This document shows positions 37,822-48,700 of a DNA stretch of 64,000 bases, piece after piece. The notes beneath the pieces are model-generated. The model was not told where the DNA came from. It made no database searches and saw nothing but the letters and a program-made list of their open reading frames with translations. Made by a program: the position numbers and the translations under genes. The stretch covers positions 20,975 to 84,974 of the forward strand of contig JAFSOA010000010.1 of NCBI GenBank assembly GCA_017447265.1, in the 5' to 3' direction. Source of the DNA: Bacteroidales bacterium. GTDB lineage: Bacteria > Bacteroidota > Bacteroidia > Bacteroidales > UBA932. The stretch's first letter is position 1; the number at the start of each line of letters is the position of its first letter.

Positions 37822-40131
37822 ATGAAAAAATCATTTTTCATCACCCTGGGCCTTGCGGCCCTCTTCGGCCTGACGGCCTGCGTGGAACCGCAGAACGTCA
37901 GCCCGACCTACAATCCGGTGGACAACACCATCAACACCCAGTTTGTTTTCAACATCTCCGCGGCTGCGGGCGAGTCCGATCCCAGTACCAAACAGGCCGA
38001 CACCAGCGTGCAGGCAAATGGCAATTTCCGCGGTATCGACAATGCCTCGCTGTTCGGCCTGATCGATTCGACGGTTACGACGAGTACGGCTTCTGCGAAA
38101 AGAAAAATGGTGCAGGCTTTTACGGCCACGACCTATCGTGATTTTTCCTCCATTTTGTCTCAAAGTGCCGTCCCTGCCAATCAGAAGGGAGGAACGCGAA
38201 TCGTTGAGGTCAACCTGCCCGTCGGTACGAACGAGCTGGTTTTCTATGCCAAGGCTGCAAAACAACATATTTCCGGTTTGGACGACAAGGAGTTGTATGG
38301 TAGTCTGAGTTACACGACGACGTCAGATAAGTATATGGATCTTTCCGAGGCCATCGGCTCCTTTGCCGAAAGACGCCTGGCCGACGAAGACACCACCGCC
38401 TTCCGGATTATGAAGCAACTCATCTCAGGTGTGCTGAATGGCCTTTTCAGAACCTGCATCACGTCAGAGACATCGACCAATTGGTTCGACTCAACGCTGG
38501 CGAACCCTACCATTACCTATACCAATGCGAGTCATGAGGTTTCATCATATACAGTAAACGGCAGGCTGTATTTGGCCGACTACCAAAAGGCAGGGAGTGA
38601 CGATAATCCCCTGTCGCCCCTCGGCACCAACATGCCTGCTTCCGAGTTGGAAAAAATCTTGGGAAAATTGTTTGTATCCCTTTCTTCGAACCGATACGCC
38701 GTCTCTGCCGGATCCGGTTCGGCTTGTGCGCGCGTGCTGTCCGATATCTATAATATCGCAAAATCCGGCGCCGATGCGACCCCGACAAGTATTCAGGAGG
38801 CGGTTGCGCAAGTCATGTTCAAAAAAATAGCTTCCAGTGTCGAGAAGTTTTCGGACGCGACCACTTCCCTGACGGGTGAAAGAACGTGGAAACCCGTCAG
38901 CACCGTGCGTACGTATTTTGGCATCAATACAAATGCGTATGACAGTTATGACCTGAATGAGTTCCCTGTGAACATGCATCTGCCGCTGGGCGCCGTAACC
39001 CTGGGCGCCGGGAGCCCGATCTTGATAGGCACTCCTCCTACTATTATTATTCCGCAGATTAAGTATACAACGGCGCTCGACACCTTGTTGCATGGCTCCG
39101 GGCAAGGGATTTATACCTATATGCCGGAATTGTGCTACTATGGCAACAGCTCCATCCGTACCAACAATTCGAATACACTGAGCAATAGTAGCTATCCGAC
39201 CGATTACACGGATTGGTATGGGAGCGACATGTGGAATGGCGCCGGCTGGGAAGCAGACGGTTCTGCCATTACGAACAGCACCCGTGGCATTGCGTTGACT
39301 AATACCATCCAATACGGCGTTTCCCTGCTTTGTTCGAAACTCGTTTTTACGACGACAATGGGTTTGACCGATAACGGCTTGAATATGGCAGGCCAGACGA
39401 AATCCTTCACGCTCGACGATGCGCATTATCTGGAATGGACCGGTATCCTGATCGGCGGCCAGCCCGAGCAGGTGGGATGGGACTATTTGTTGAAGAAAAC
39501 GAATGGCGCTGCTGCCGGAATGAATGCCATCGTCTACGATAAGGTCAATTATCGCCTTTCAGAAAAGAATACGGGGAAGGATACCTGTGGAATTGCCATC
39601 AACACCAAGTCCAGTGGAGAAGTCTGGGTCGGAGGTACGTCAAAAGCGAACAGTTTTACGAACTATACACTGGTATATGACAATGTAGATCCGTATGCGA
39701 ATACGGACGATACGCAAGGAGATGTGTATGTCGCGTTGGAATTTGTGAATCGTTTGGGACAGGATTTCTGGGGCCAGGAAGGTCTGATCCGAGACGGTGC
39801 TACTTTCTACCTGTTCGCCAAGTTGACGCCGACACCGAATCTGGGTGGTGATGAAGAAACCTTCTGGACAAACGTTTTCAAGGAGGGTGGTTACAACAAT
39901 CACTATCTGTTGCCGCCGTACAATCCGAACTCGGGAGTATCGCGGCCTATCCGCCGGGTCTTTGTTCAGGACATCAAGACGGGTGTAGATTTCCGCTTCG
40001 GACCCACATCCTTGAGCAATGCGTATCTTTCGATTCCGGACCTTCGGTCGGCCAAGATATCCCTGGGTATGGCCGTCGACCTGAAATGGGAGACCGGGCT
40101 TAACTATGAGGCAGCGCTGGGAGAACGCTAA
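37822..40131 (+). CDS. Major fimbrial subunit (FimA/Mfa1-like fimbrillin), operon 2
   Basis: A 769-residue lipoprotein precursor (MKKSFFITLGLAALFGLTAC). The fimbrillin signature PSTKQADTSVQANGNFRGID is shared with copy 1. The body is largely diverged: the region near 38100-38960 is AT-richer than its neighbours and aligns poorly with the operon 1 subunit. The C-terminal donor-strand region (IPDLRSAKISLGMAVDLKWE) is again well kept. This pattern, with conserved assembly ends and a variable exposed centre, is that of an antigenically variable stalk subunit. It is larger than known FimA/Mfa1, as is copy 1. Confidence 0.82.
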   Translation: MKKSFFITLGLAALFGLTACVEPQNVSPTYNPVDNTINTQFVFNISAAAGESDPSTKQADTSVQANGNFRGIDNASLFGLIDSTVTTSTASAKRKMVQAFTATTYRDFSSILSQSAVPANQKGGTRIVEVNLPVGTNELVFYAKAAKQHISGLDDKELYGSLSYTTTSDKYMDLSEAIGSFAERRLADEDTTAFRIMKQLISGVLNGLFRTCITSETSTNWFDSTLANPTITYTNASHEVSSYTVNGRLYLADYQKAGSDDNPLSPLGTNMPASELEKILGKLFVSLSSNRYAVSAGSGSACARVLSDIYNIAKSGADATPTSIQEAVAQVMFKKIASSVEKFSDATTSLTGERTWKPVSTVRTYFGINTNAYDSYDLNEFPVNMHLPLGAVTLGAGSPILIGTPPTIIIPQIKYTTALDTLLHGSGQGIYTYMPELCYYGNSSIRTNNSNTLSNSSYPTDYTDWYGSDMWNGAGWEADGSAITNSTRGIALTNTIQYGVSLLCSKLVFTTTMGLTDNGLNMAGQTKSFTLDDAHYLEWTGILIGGQPEQVGWDYLLKKTNGAAAGMNAIVYDKVNYRLSEKNTGKDTCGIAINTKSSGEVWVGGTSKANSFTNYTLVYDNVDPYANTDDTQGDVYVALEFVNRLGQDFWGQEGLIRDGATFYLFAKLTPTPNLGGDEETFWTNVFKEGGYNNHYLLPPYNPNSGVSRPIRRVFVQDIKTGVDFRFGPTSLSNAYLSIPDLRSAKISLGMAVDLKWETGLNYEAALGER

Positions 40132-40143
40132 AGCTGTTTTGGG

Positions 40144-41295
40144 GTGAGACGTTTCTTCCGGACATCGGTTCTGCTCTGTGTGTTGCTGGCCAGCCTGGCG
40201 ACGTCGGGGTCTTGCGCCCTGATCGACGAACAGCAGAAGAACTGTCCGGAGGAGATGGAGATGACGTGCACGGTAAACCTGGTCAACAACAAGGAAGAGG
40301 AATTGAACGACAAACTCGGTACGCTGCATGACCTGCCGCTGCGGGCCGCCCTCGAAGACTATCTGTCGGATGTCTTCGTGGACGACGCGCACGACGTGGA
40401 CATGCTGTTCTACGACCAGCGCCGCCGGGGCAAGATGACCTTCCGCGAATCAGAAGTAATGGATGCGGAGCAGAGGGTCTTCTCGCTGCAGGTGCCGGCG
40501 TCGGACTACCGGGTGGCGGCCGTGGCGAACCTGTCGGCGGTGCCGATGCTCTCGTTGCAGGGCGAGGAGGACGGCTATGCGCTTTCCCTGGTGCAGAAGG
40601 CGTCGAAAGACCCTGTCCCGTCACACCCCTCGGCCATTTATGCGGCCCGCCGGCGCATGCTGGTCCGGGATGAGGGCGACCAGTCGTTCGACCTGAATTT
40701 CCACATGGCCAATACGGTGGCGGCCGTGGCCTTGAACTGCGACTCCTGCGAGGTCCGCAGCATCCGGGCTACTTTTTCAGGCCTGGCCGACACGTTCAGG
40801 ATCTTGGACAGTGCCTATTCTTTCGACCAGCATATCGTGCTGGAAGCAAAGGTGGTCGATGCTTCGCCTTATGTCAGCAGCACGGTAGGCAACGATGAAG
40901 AGGCCGAGCGCTTCCTCTACGACATCTTCTGGGAGCGCTGGACGAAATTGCCGCTGATGGTTTGTGGCGTGGGTTTCCCGAGTCCGAGCGTGGGTTCCGC
41001 GGTGGTCGGCACCTATCCGATCATCTGGACCGTCAACCTGTATGTGACCCTGGCCGACGGTTCGACGACGCGCAACGACATCTATATCGGCAAGCCGCTC
41101 GAACCCTCCCGCTTGATGATTGTCAAGGGTTGGCTTACCGCCAACGGCAGTTTTATGAACACGCCGCCGCACCAGCCGTATCTTCCGGGGCCGGAGTTCC
41201 CGGACAATCCGGACCAGCCTGCCGACTCGACGGTCGTGGGCGTCACCGTGATGCTCAATTGGACGGAAGGCATGAACCAGTCCCCTGATTTGTAA
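40144..41295 (+). CDS. Mfa2/FimB-like fimbrial anchor lipoprotein, operon 2
   Basis: A 383-residue paralogue of the product at 27048, with GTG start, lipobox TSGSC, and mature start CALIDEQQKNCPEEMEMTCTVNLV. The two anchors are highly similar throughout, unlike the subunits they hold. Bases 40426-40511 are identical to 27333-27418, silent positions included, which points to gene conversion. Differences concentrate in short surface-type segments (VDDAHDVD, PYVSSTVGND) and the Pro-rich C-terminal linker. It starts 12 bases after the fimbrillin stop. Role as in copy 1: tethering and length limit of the fimbria, by analogy to Mfa2/FimB. Confidence 0.85.
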   Translation: MRRFFRTSVLLCVLLASLATSGSCALIDEQQKNCPEEMEMTCTVNLVNNKEEELNDKLGTLHDLPLRAALEDYLSDVFVDDAHDVDMLFYDQRRRGKMTFRESEVMDAEQRVFSLQVPASDYRVAAVANLSAVPMLSLQGEEDGYALSLVQKASKDPVPSHPSAIYAARRRMLVRDEGDQSFDLNFHMANTVAAVALNCDSCEVRSIRATFSGLADTFRILDSAYSFDQHIVLEAKVVDASPYVSSTVGNDEEAERFLYDIFWERWTKLPLMVCGVGFPSPSVGSAVVGTYPIIWTVNLYVTLADGSTTRNDIYIGKPLEPSRLMIVKGWLTANGSFMNTPPHQPYLPGPEFPDNPDQPADSTVVGVTVMLNWTEGMNQSPDL

Positions 41296-41311
41296 CCCTT
41301 TGTTTGTATCC

Positions 41312-43192
41312 ATGACGAGAAGTTCCCATATCCTGCCTGTTTTGCTGGCGATGCTGCTGATGGCACTTGCCGGGGCGGGGTGTGTGGAACCGCTTTGGAC
41401 CGAGGACAAGCACAATAGAAAAGGGGTTGAACTCCCGCTGCAGATTTATCTGCCGACCCGTGTCAACACGGCCACGAAAGCCATTTCCGACGGACCGGTG
41501 GATGGCCTGGCCGCGGAATCAGCACTCTATTCCCTGCAAGTATGGGCCTTTTCCCATCCGGACAAGTCGGAGCAGGCGATGTCCGAAGCAGAATTAGCGC
41601 TGTTCCAGCAAGAGAGTTCCATCGCCTATCTGAACGTGCCCGATGTCAACGTGCTGTCCTCGTCGGGTGCAGGTTCGAGCATTCAGGTGGGCCTGCTCAT
41701 CCCGGATTATGTCCTTTCGCGGTCGGATGATGCCTTGAAACTGGATTTCTATGTGTTGGGGAACGGCGCATCCATCGGATTGGGGGATGTCGGCGTCAAG
41801 AAAAGGAGCGAGATGCGCGATTTGGTATTTGAGGGCAACTATTTTGGGGTCAATGCCACCCGTTCTTCCGAGATTCCGGCCACCGGCCTTCCCCTGGCCT
41901 GTTTCTTCGACAACCGCGGAAATGGCTATGACATCGCTTTCTTGAAGACCGATCCGAATCCGACGGAAGCGCGCATGGAAGAAATGGGCCGCGTCTGGCC
42001 GGAGATGGAACTGACGCGCTCGGTCGCGCGCATGCGTTTTCTCTTCGCCCAGGCCACGGGCATGACGGGCAATGCCATCGACAGCGTTGTGCTGTTCAAT
42101 TTCGATGACCTCGACGAACCGGGCCTGATTCCTACGGGAACCTACGTCTTTCCCCGGGAAGACGCCAGTGCCATCAAGCTGCCGGAGGGCAGTGCTTACG
42201 AAACGCTGAGCTGGGGTTCGTATTACTCCGGACTGGAAGAGAACATCGGACAGATGGACGATCCCACGATCCTGTGCAGCAACAGCGAAGTGATGCGGAA
42301 TATGTCGGCACAATTCTTTGAAGACTATCTCCAGCAGTTATTTGCGCAAGCAGGCAACCAGAACAAGCCGACATCGAAAGTCCTCTATCTGCGGGAAAGC
42401 GACAAGCCGATCAAAGGCAGGATCTATTACAATGGCCAGCGGGATAACGAAGACCAGATTGTCAAGCCCTCCCAGAGCGTGGAATTCACCATGGCCGGCC
42501 TGGGCTTTCCCGACAGGACCAATTTCTACCGCAATCACTCCTGGACGGTCTATGCCTATATGATCGGGCAGCACATGGAGGTCGACGTGCGGCTGGACGA
42601 TTGGGTGGTTCCCTGGACCCGGCAGGAGGTCAACCTCATGGATACGGTCATGGTCAATGTGGACCAGGACGGCAAGTTTATCACGGACGCCACGATGCAG
42701 GCCGACAGCTTGCGCTATTACAATGGAAATGTCATTCCGAAAAGCAATGGCAAGCCCAGGAAGAAATGGTTCAACGTGCCGATTCCGGAAGGGGATGAGG
42801 GCGTTACGGGGCGCGTGGTTATCTATGCGCCGCAAAACGGAAAGTTGATCGTTACGCCCGTAGCGGTCGATACGGCCGAGTTCTGGCCCAAGCTGTCAGC
42901 GTCAGAAAAGGGTGTTTATGAAGCAGATCCATCGGATCCTTCGTATGTAACGAAGTGGTTCGACATTTCCATGACCACGAATGTGATCGACCGCCGTGTC
43001 GATGAAGGCAGCGGCATCCCGGGTTTGATCGGCATTACGGTCAAGCGAAAGAATCCGGCGCCCGGAACACAGAGCGGGAGAAAGGCGATCAAACTCTCGT
43101 TTGAAATTGAAGTGATGGAAAACGGTCAGCCCCGGAGAATCAGTGCTGATTCTGAGTTGATCGACGATGAATACCATTTTATCATCCCATGA
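41312..43192 (+). CDS. Accessory fimbrial lipoprotein, operon 2
   Basis: A 626-residue paralogue of the product at 28199. ATG 41312 gives the signal MTRSSHILPVLLAMLLMALAGAGC; a TTG four codons upstream is less likely. Shared blocks include ALYSLQVWAFSHPD, IPDYVLSRSDDALKLDFYVLG, VARMRFLFAQATGMT, VLYLRESDKPIKGRIYY, VNVDQDGKF, and the end ISADSELIDDEYHFIIP. The loops between blocks differ in length and sequence. Copy 1 carries an insert of about 30 residues near its residue 220 that is missing here. A minor or tip-proximal fimbrial subunit is the likely role. Confidence 0.75.
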   Translation: MTRSSHILPVLLAMLLMALAGAGCVEPLWTEDKHNRKGVELPLQIYLPTRVNTATKAISDGPVDGLAAESALYSLQVWAFSHPDKSEQAMSEAELALFQQESSIAYLNVPDVNVLSSSGAGSSIQVGLLIPDYVLSRSDDALKLDFYVLGNGASIGLGDVGVKKRSEMRDLVFEGNYFGVNATRSSEIPATGLPLACFFDNRGNGYDIAFLKTDPNPTEARMEEMGRVWPEMELTRSVARMRFLFAQATGMTGNAIDSVVLFNFDDLDEPGLIPTGTYVFPREDASAIKLPEGSAYETLSWGSYYSGLEENIGQMDDPTILCSNSEVMRNMSAQFFEDYLQQLFAQAGNQNKPTSKVLYLRESDKPIKGRIYYNGQRDNEDQIVKPSQSVEFTMAGLGFPDRTNFYRNHSWTVYAYMIGQHMEVDVRLDDWVVPWTRQEVNLMDTVMVNVDQDGKFITDATMQADSLRYYNGNVIPKSNGKPRKKWFNVPIPEGDEGVTGRVVIYAPQNGKLIVTPVAVDTAEFWPKLSASEKGVYEADPSDPSYVTKWFDISMTTNVIDRRVDEGSGIPGLIGITVKRKNPAPGTQSGRKAIKLSFEIEVMENGQPRRISADSELIDDEYHFIIP

Positions 43193-43196
43193 TGCC

Positions 43197-45710
43197 ATGA
43201 GAAGCGTGCGTATCCTTATCCTCTGCCTGGCAGCGGTCCTGCTGACCGCCTGCGTCGAGGTGCTGTCGCCCCCGGTGCAGCCAGCGGGTACGGGCATCGC
43301 CCTGACGCTGGTTTGCGAGGATGCCGTCAGGACGAAGGCGGAGAGTACGGAGCCGGGCGTGCGCAGCTACCATGAGAACCTCATCTCCTGGGTTGATTTC
43401 TACTTTTTCTCCGGTAAGATACCGTCGGAAAATCCGGCTGCGTGGAAAGATACCTCGGCTGCCAGGCTGCACTACCGCCTGTCTTCCGGCGAACAGAACG
43501 AAGCTTCTTTCCAGATGAACCTTTCGGCGACGTCCATCGGGCAGTTGTTCCCGACCAGCGGGGAAGGGAAAGACAAGATGACGGTGCTGGCCATTGCCAA
43601 TTATCCGGGAAGCTCGATTCCCGCCTCTTCAAGCACGCCGACCTTCGCCCAGTTGGAGGCATTGGCGGTCAGCGCAGATTTCGTCGCTCCGGCAGATCAT
43701 CGGCAAACCCATTTTATGATGCGGGGCGTCAAGGTGCTGGACCTGATCGGACGGAGTGCCGATCTGGTTTGCCAGGACACCGTCCGGCTCGAGCGCTATG
43801 CCAGCAAGATGACCGTCGCGGTGAGGGTGCAGGACACCGTCCAACTAGCCGAACATGAAGTATGGCGGCCCATGCTCGACGGCATGGTCGTCTATCTGGA
43901 AGACGGCGTGAACACCGTCCGCCTGGGCGGCCGGGACAGTGTTGCCGCTGACATGGAGTATTTCTCCTATTACGACAACTGGCTCCGCTTCGTGTCCAAA
44001 GACCGTCAGGGCAACTATTCTCCCATCATCGGCAAGAGCCAGGACGGATATTACGAGACTTACCCCATGTATATGTATCCCCAGCGCTGGGAACCCGGTT
44101 CCGGTGTGGCGCCGACGAAGGAGCCTGACCTGAAGCTGATTATTCCCTGGTATCGCGAGGAATACCATGATGAGGTGAACCACATCGACATTTCTTCCAC
44201 CCAGAAGCAATGCTACTATAAGGTCATGATGCCGGCGGATTTCGGGAAGCAGTTCCTGTCCAACCGCTGGTATCATCTGGGCCTGGATGTCAAAATCCTG
44301 GGCGCCCTGACCGAAGAGACGCCGGTGACGATCACGGGCTCCAGCCATATCGTGTACTGGCAGGACCGCGATGTGGTGGTCCGGCAGGCTGAGGTGGGCA
44401 GTGCCCGCTACCTGTCCGTCGACAAGGAGACCTGGGAAATATACAACCAGAATGAACTGGATATCGCTTATTTGTCCAGCCATCCGCTGGTGCTCGACAG
44501 CATTACCGTGACGCGGCCCTACTACGGCAGCGCAGCGGCCGGTACGCCGACCCTGGGCGGTGTCGTGATCGATTCGACGGCAGGTACCAAGTATCTGAAG
44601 TACGATGCATCTTACTACGGCAGTTGGCTGCATGACAGCGGCACGGAGATCGAGTTCCGTCATACGCTCAACAACAACTACCAGGATGCCTTGTTCGACT
44701 ATTCGCCCTACACGATTACTTTCCGCATCCGGCATGTCGACAACGACGAGTACCAGCAGACCGTGAAGATCATCCAGTATCCGGCCATCTACATCAGCCG
44801 GATCCGGAACTCCGACCCGGACACGGCGGCGAACCATACAACGAAAGACAATGATCCGGCCGCCTGGTCAAAGTACAACGGTTTCGTCATCGTTGACGGT
44901 GCATGGAAGTATGACGCCGCCCTTGACTCGGTTACCTTTATTCCGGGCAAGCAGCAGAAGCGAGACAATGTACAGGATTCTGTACAAAAAAAGCTGAGCA
45001 CCGCTGAACAGAACGACTACCAATGGCGCGCGGTGCATTATACGGGCGGCAGCATCGACATGTATAACATCCATATTTCCGTGCTTCCGGCCGATTTCAA
45101 GTTCGTCATCGGCGATCCGCGCGTCTCGGAAATTGACAATCTGGGCTATCATTTCTATCCGGGGACGAACGACAAGCATCTGACCCAGCGGCTCGACGAT
45201 TTCTCCTATGCGCCTGCCATGTACGGCGCTGGAAGAAGGACACTCGCATACTATTACCCGACGGAAGCGTCCGAACGGACCCGGAATATGCTGGCGCCCA
45301 GTTACCGCGTCTGTTCCAAGTTCGGCGGCGTCGAGTTTGGCAAGGTTACCCTCGAATATGCCCGCTATCGCTGTGCCGCGTACCAGGAAGACGGTTTCCC
45401 GGCCGGCCGCTGGCGGGTCCCGACCCAGGCCGAAGTGAGCTTTATCGCCCAGCTGTCGGCCAATGGCACTTTCGATGTTCTCTTCAATCTTAACCAGATC
45501 TATTGGTCGGCCAATAGTGCCGTTCAGGTTAAAGAGAATGGAGTCGTTACAGCGGTACCAGACGGAAAGGCCTTGCTCCGCTGTGTCTACGACACCTGGT
45601 ATTGGGGTGAAGATCAGAGTGAGTATGAAGCTTGGCGCAAGAGGTACGATCCGGTTGTTCCTGGAGAGTTCCCGCATGATGTTTTTGTTTGGGGAGATCG
45701 TCCGCGATGA
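43197..45710 (+). CDS. Large accessory fimbrial lipoprotein with probable lectin/FGE-like C-terminal domain, operon 2
   Basis: An 837-residue paralogue of the product at 30034. ATG 43197, four bases after the previous stop, gives MRSVRILILCLAAVLLTAC. The N-terminal opening (GIALTLVCEDAVRTKAESTE, ENLISWVDFYFFSG) and the C-terminal domain (ARYRCAAYQEDGFPAGRWRV, PTQAEVSFIAQL, QIYWSANSAV, LLRCVYDTWYWGED, FVWGDRPR) closely follow copy 1. The middle is more variable. Conserved Trp, Cys and the RWR(L/V)PT motif support the same lectin- or FGE-like fold in both. It overlaps the next gene by ATGA. Confidence 0.72.
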   Translation: MRSVRILILCLAAVLLTACVEVLSPPVQPAGTGIALTLVCEDAVRTKAESTEPGVRSYHENLISWVDFYFFSGKIPSENPAAWKDTSAARLHYRLSSGEQNEASFQMNLSATSIGQLFPTSGEGKDKMTVLAIANYPGSSIPASSSTPTFAQLEALAVSADFVAPADHRQTHFMMRGVKVLDLIGRSADLVCQDTVRLERYASKMTVAVRVQDTVQLAEHEVWRPMLDGMVVYLEDGVNTVRLGGRDSVAADMEYFSYYDNWLRFVSKDRQGNYSPIIGKSQDGYYETYPMYMYPQRWEPGSGVAPTKEPDLKLIIPWYREEYHDEVNHIDISSTQKQCYYKVMMPADFGKQFLSNRWYHLGLDVKILGALTEETPVTITGSSHIVYWQDRDVVVRQAEVGSARYLSVDKETWEIYNQNELDIAYLSSHPLVLDSITVTRPYYGSAAAGTPTLGGVVIDSTAGTKYLKYDASYYGSWLHDSGTEIEFRHTLNNNYQDALFDYSPYTITFRIRHVDNDEYQQTVKIIQYPAIYISRIRNSDPDTAANHTTKDNDPAAWSKYNGFVIVDGAWKYDAALDSVTFIPGKQQKRDNVQDSVQKKLSTAEQNDYQWRAVHYTGGSIDMYNIHISVLPADFKFVIGDPRVSEIDNLGYHFYPGTNDKHLTQRLDDFSYAPAMYGAGRRTLAYYYPTEASERTRNMLAPSYRVCSKFGGVEFGKVTLEYARYRCAAYQEDGFPAGRWRVPTQAEVSFIAQLSANGTFDVLFNLNQIYWSANSAVQVKENGVVTAVPDGKALLRCVYDTWYWGEDQSEYEAWRKRYDPVVPGEFPHDVFVWGDRPR

Positions 45711-48700
45711 TGAAGATGATGAAAAAGATAGGATATTGGCTGTTGCTGCTCTTGCTTGTGTTGAGCTGTGTTCCGGAGCTTCCGGTACAGCCGGTTCCGG
45801 TCGATGAGGGCTATCCGGAAGGGGCCAAGGCGACGGTTCACTTCTCCGTAACAGGCGGCGGCTCGATGCCGGGCACCAAAGCACTGGGAGAGAATCCGGA
45901 GCTGGATTCGCTATACCTGGCCGTGTTCGGCAGTTCGGGCTACCTGAAAGAATATGTGAAGGCGACGATTGACCACAAGCCGACCTATCTGGACGCCGAT
46001 ACGATGTTGCGTTTCCATGCCACGCTGACGCTTTCCGACAAGGAGCGCAGTGTCCATTTCATCGGGAACGGCCCTTCGACCCTGGATTTCGGTTATGACA
46101 CGGATATTCTTCCCCAGTTGCTTTCCGCCGGCGGTGGACAGTCTTTCTGGCAGATGAAGAAAAATGTGCTCATCGAGGGTGTCAAGCAGCAGGACGGTTC
46201 TTACCTGCCGACAGACGCGACCAATGCGCAATTCACCGGTATTCCCCTGATCCGGAATTTTTCGAAGATTGTTCTGGTGAACGAAGAGGATTCCAATTTC
46301 ACGCCCGACTCTTTTGCCGTCTTCAGCGTGCCGGCCAAAGGCTCCGTGGTGCCATTCCATGACGGCAAGTTCGTTGAGAATTACCAGGATTTCGGATTCA
46401 CGGAGCTGGCTCAGCAATACCCGGGGAACCTGCCCGATTCTACGGATTTCATGTGGGATGCCGGGGGTTGGGATACCCTCCGGGTGGAGAAAGGCCAGGC
46501 TGTGTATCTGTATGAGCGGCCCGTGCCGACCGATCAGATCCCCCCTACGTACGTGATTATCCATGGTATCTACAACAATCCTGAGGATCAGAATAGTGAG
46601 CATAACAACAAGCCATATTACTACAAGATAGACCTGATGCAGGATGGCGAGTACTATCCGATTCTCCGGAATTTCAAGTATCAGATCAAGATCAACAAGA
46701 TTCTGTCCATCGGGCACACTTCGCCGCAGGCCGCTGCGGCTTCCGCCGGCAGCGCCGACGTTTCAGCCGACATCACGACGAGTCATTTGAGCGATATCTC
46801 CGACGGAGAGGCGCGCCTGGTGGTCCAGCCCTGGATGTCCCAGACCTTCAACAAGCGGCAGGTCAACAACAATCTGCTGCATGTCAAGTTCTTCAGCCGT
46901 GCCTTGAGTGGCGATCCGGAGATGTCGTTCGATGCCGTCCAATGTGAGATACAGCATGTCGACGGGCAGGAGGATATCATTGAGAGCGCCAGCATCGGTT
47001 ATCCCGTGCAGGCTTCCGGCACGGAGAAGGGCTGGCGTACGGTGACGTTTACGACCGTAGAGCCCGGCGCCCCGGGCACGGCGCCCCGGACTCAGGCGCT
47101 CCGCATCAAAGGTACCTACAAGACCGCCAATAATGAAACACGGACGCTGTACCGCGACGTACTCATCACCCTGCAGCCGCTGCAGCAGTTCCAGTTGATT
47201 GTGGAGAGTCCTGACGACACGGGTACGGGCGTTCCCCGCGATACGGCACAGGCCGTTCAGTTGAAAATCGGGATTCCGACCGGTCTGGCGCAGTCGATGT
47301 TCCCGCTCAATCTCACCATCGAGCCGGAAGACATGTCCCTTACCCCCGATAACCAGGTCTCCAACAACAATCTTCCGGTGTCGGCCGGCACCTCGATCTC
47401 CGATCATGCCGATTATGCCGGCAAGCGGGCCTTCCAGTTTATCCGGACGCTGACCTACGATGAATACCTGGCGCTGCCGCAGTCGCTGGACCTGGACGGA
47501 GAGCCTATCCGCACGGTGACGTGCCATTTCAAGACGACCCGCAAAGACAATGCGACGACCATCTGGGTGGCCAACGATTACTTCAGCAAGGCCCGGGTCG
47601 CTTACGCGAACGAACCCGCAGCCCAGCGCCGTTTCTTCTATGTGGAGGCACGGGAAGACAACATCAACAAGGCTGTCGTCAAGTTGTCTTACAGTACGGG
47701 CAAACTTGAATACCAAAAGAACAGTGACGGTTGGTCAAGCTATACCTCGAATTCCGAGCTCCGGCTGAAGCCTGGCGACCGGGTATACTTCCGGGGCAAT
47801 ATCAAGGATTGGAGCGGTGCCGGCAAGTTTTTGGTTGAGGACGGCTATGTCAATGTGGGCGGCAACATCGCGTCGTTGTTCCGGGACAATTTTACCGAGG
47901 ATGATCTGCCCGCGGAGGATTGGGGGGCTGACCAGACGGGCTGGAAATTCCAATCCTTCTTCGAGGAAGAGCCCTACCTGGTGGATGCGTCCCAGTTGAT
48001 CCTTCCGATGAGCACCATGGTGAGTTCAGGCTATCTGTCGATGTTCAAGGGCTGCACAGGGTTGACTGCCGCACCCGCCCTTCCTGCGACTTCGTTGGCT
48101 AGCAATTGCTACCAGTCGATGTTCGAGAACTGCATCGCGTTGACCGAGGCGCCGGCCCTTCCCGCCACCACTCTGTCGGCCAACTGCTACCAGTCCATGT
48201 TCCAGGGCTGCAGACAGCTTACTGCTTCGCCTGTTTTGCGGGCAGATGTCCTGGTTGGCAGTTGCTATTATCAGATGTTTTCCGGCTGCAGCAGCCTGGA
48301 TACGCTCACGATGACCGCAACCAGTATTTCGGCATCTAATTGCTTGAAAGAATGGGTTTCAGGAGTTGCTGCGACGGGTGATTTCTACGGCCATGTGAAA
48401 GCGACGATTCCCGTAGGGGTCAACGGTATCCCTACCGGCTGGCTGAAGCGCAATGAGTTCTATGTTGAGGCTGTAGAAGACGGAACGGTATCGTTTAGTG
48501 GTACCGGTTTGCAGTACTCCAAGAACTGGGAGGAATGGACGAGCGACGGCATCTCTTCGATAACCGTGGCTGCCGGCGACATTGTCCGCTTCAGAGGCGT
48601 CCGTAGCGACGGTACGATTTCTTCTACCGGAAACTTCAACGTGGCCGGAAACATCTTAAGCCTGGCCGCAGAGAATTACCCTTCCGTAACGACCGGTTCC

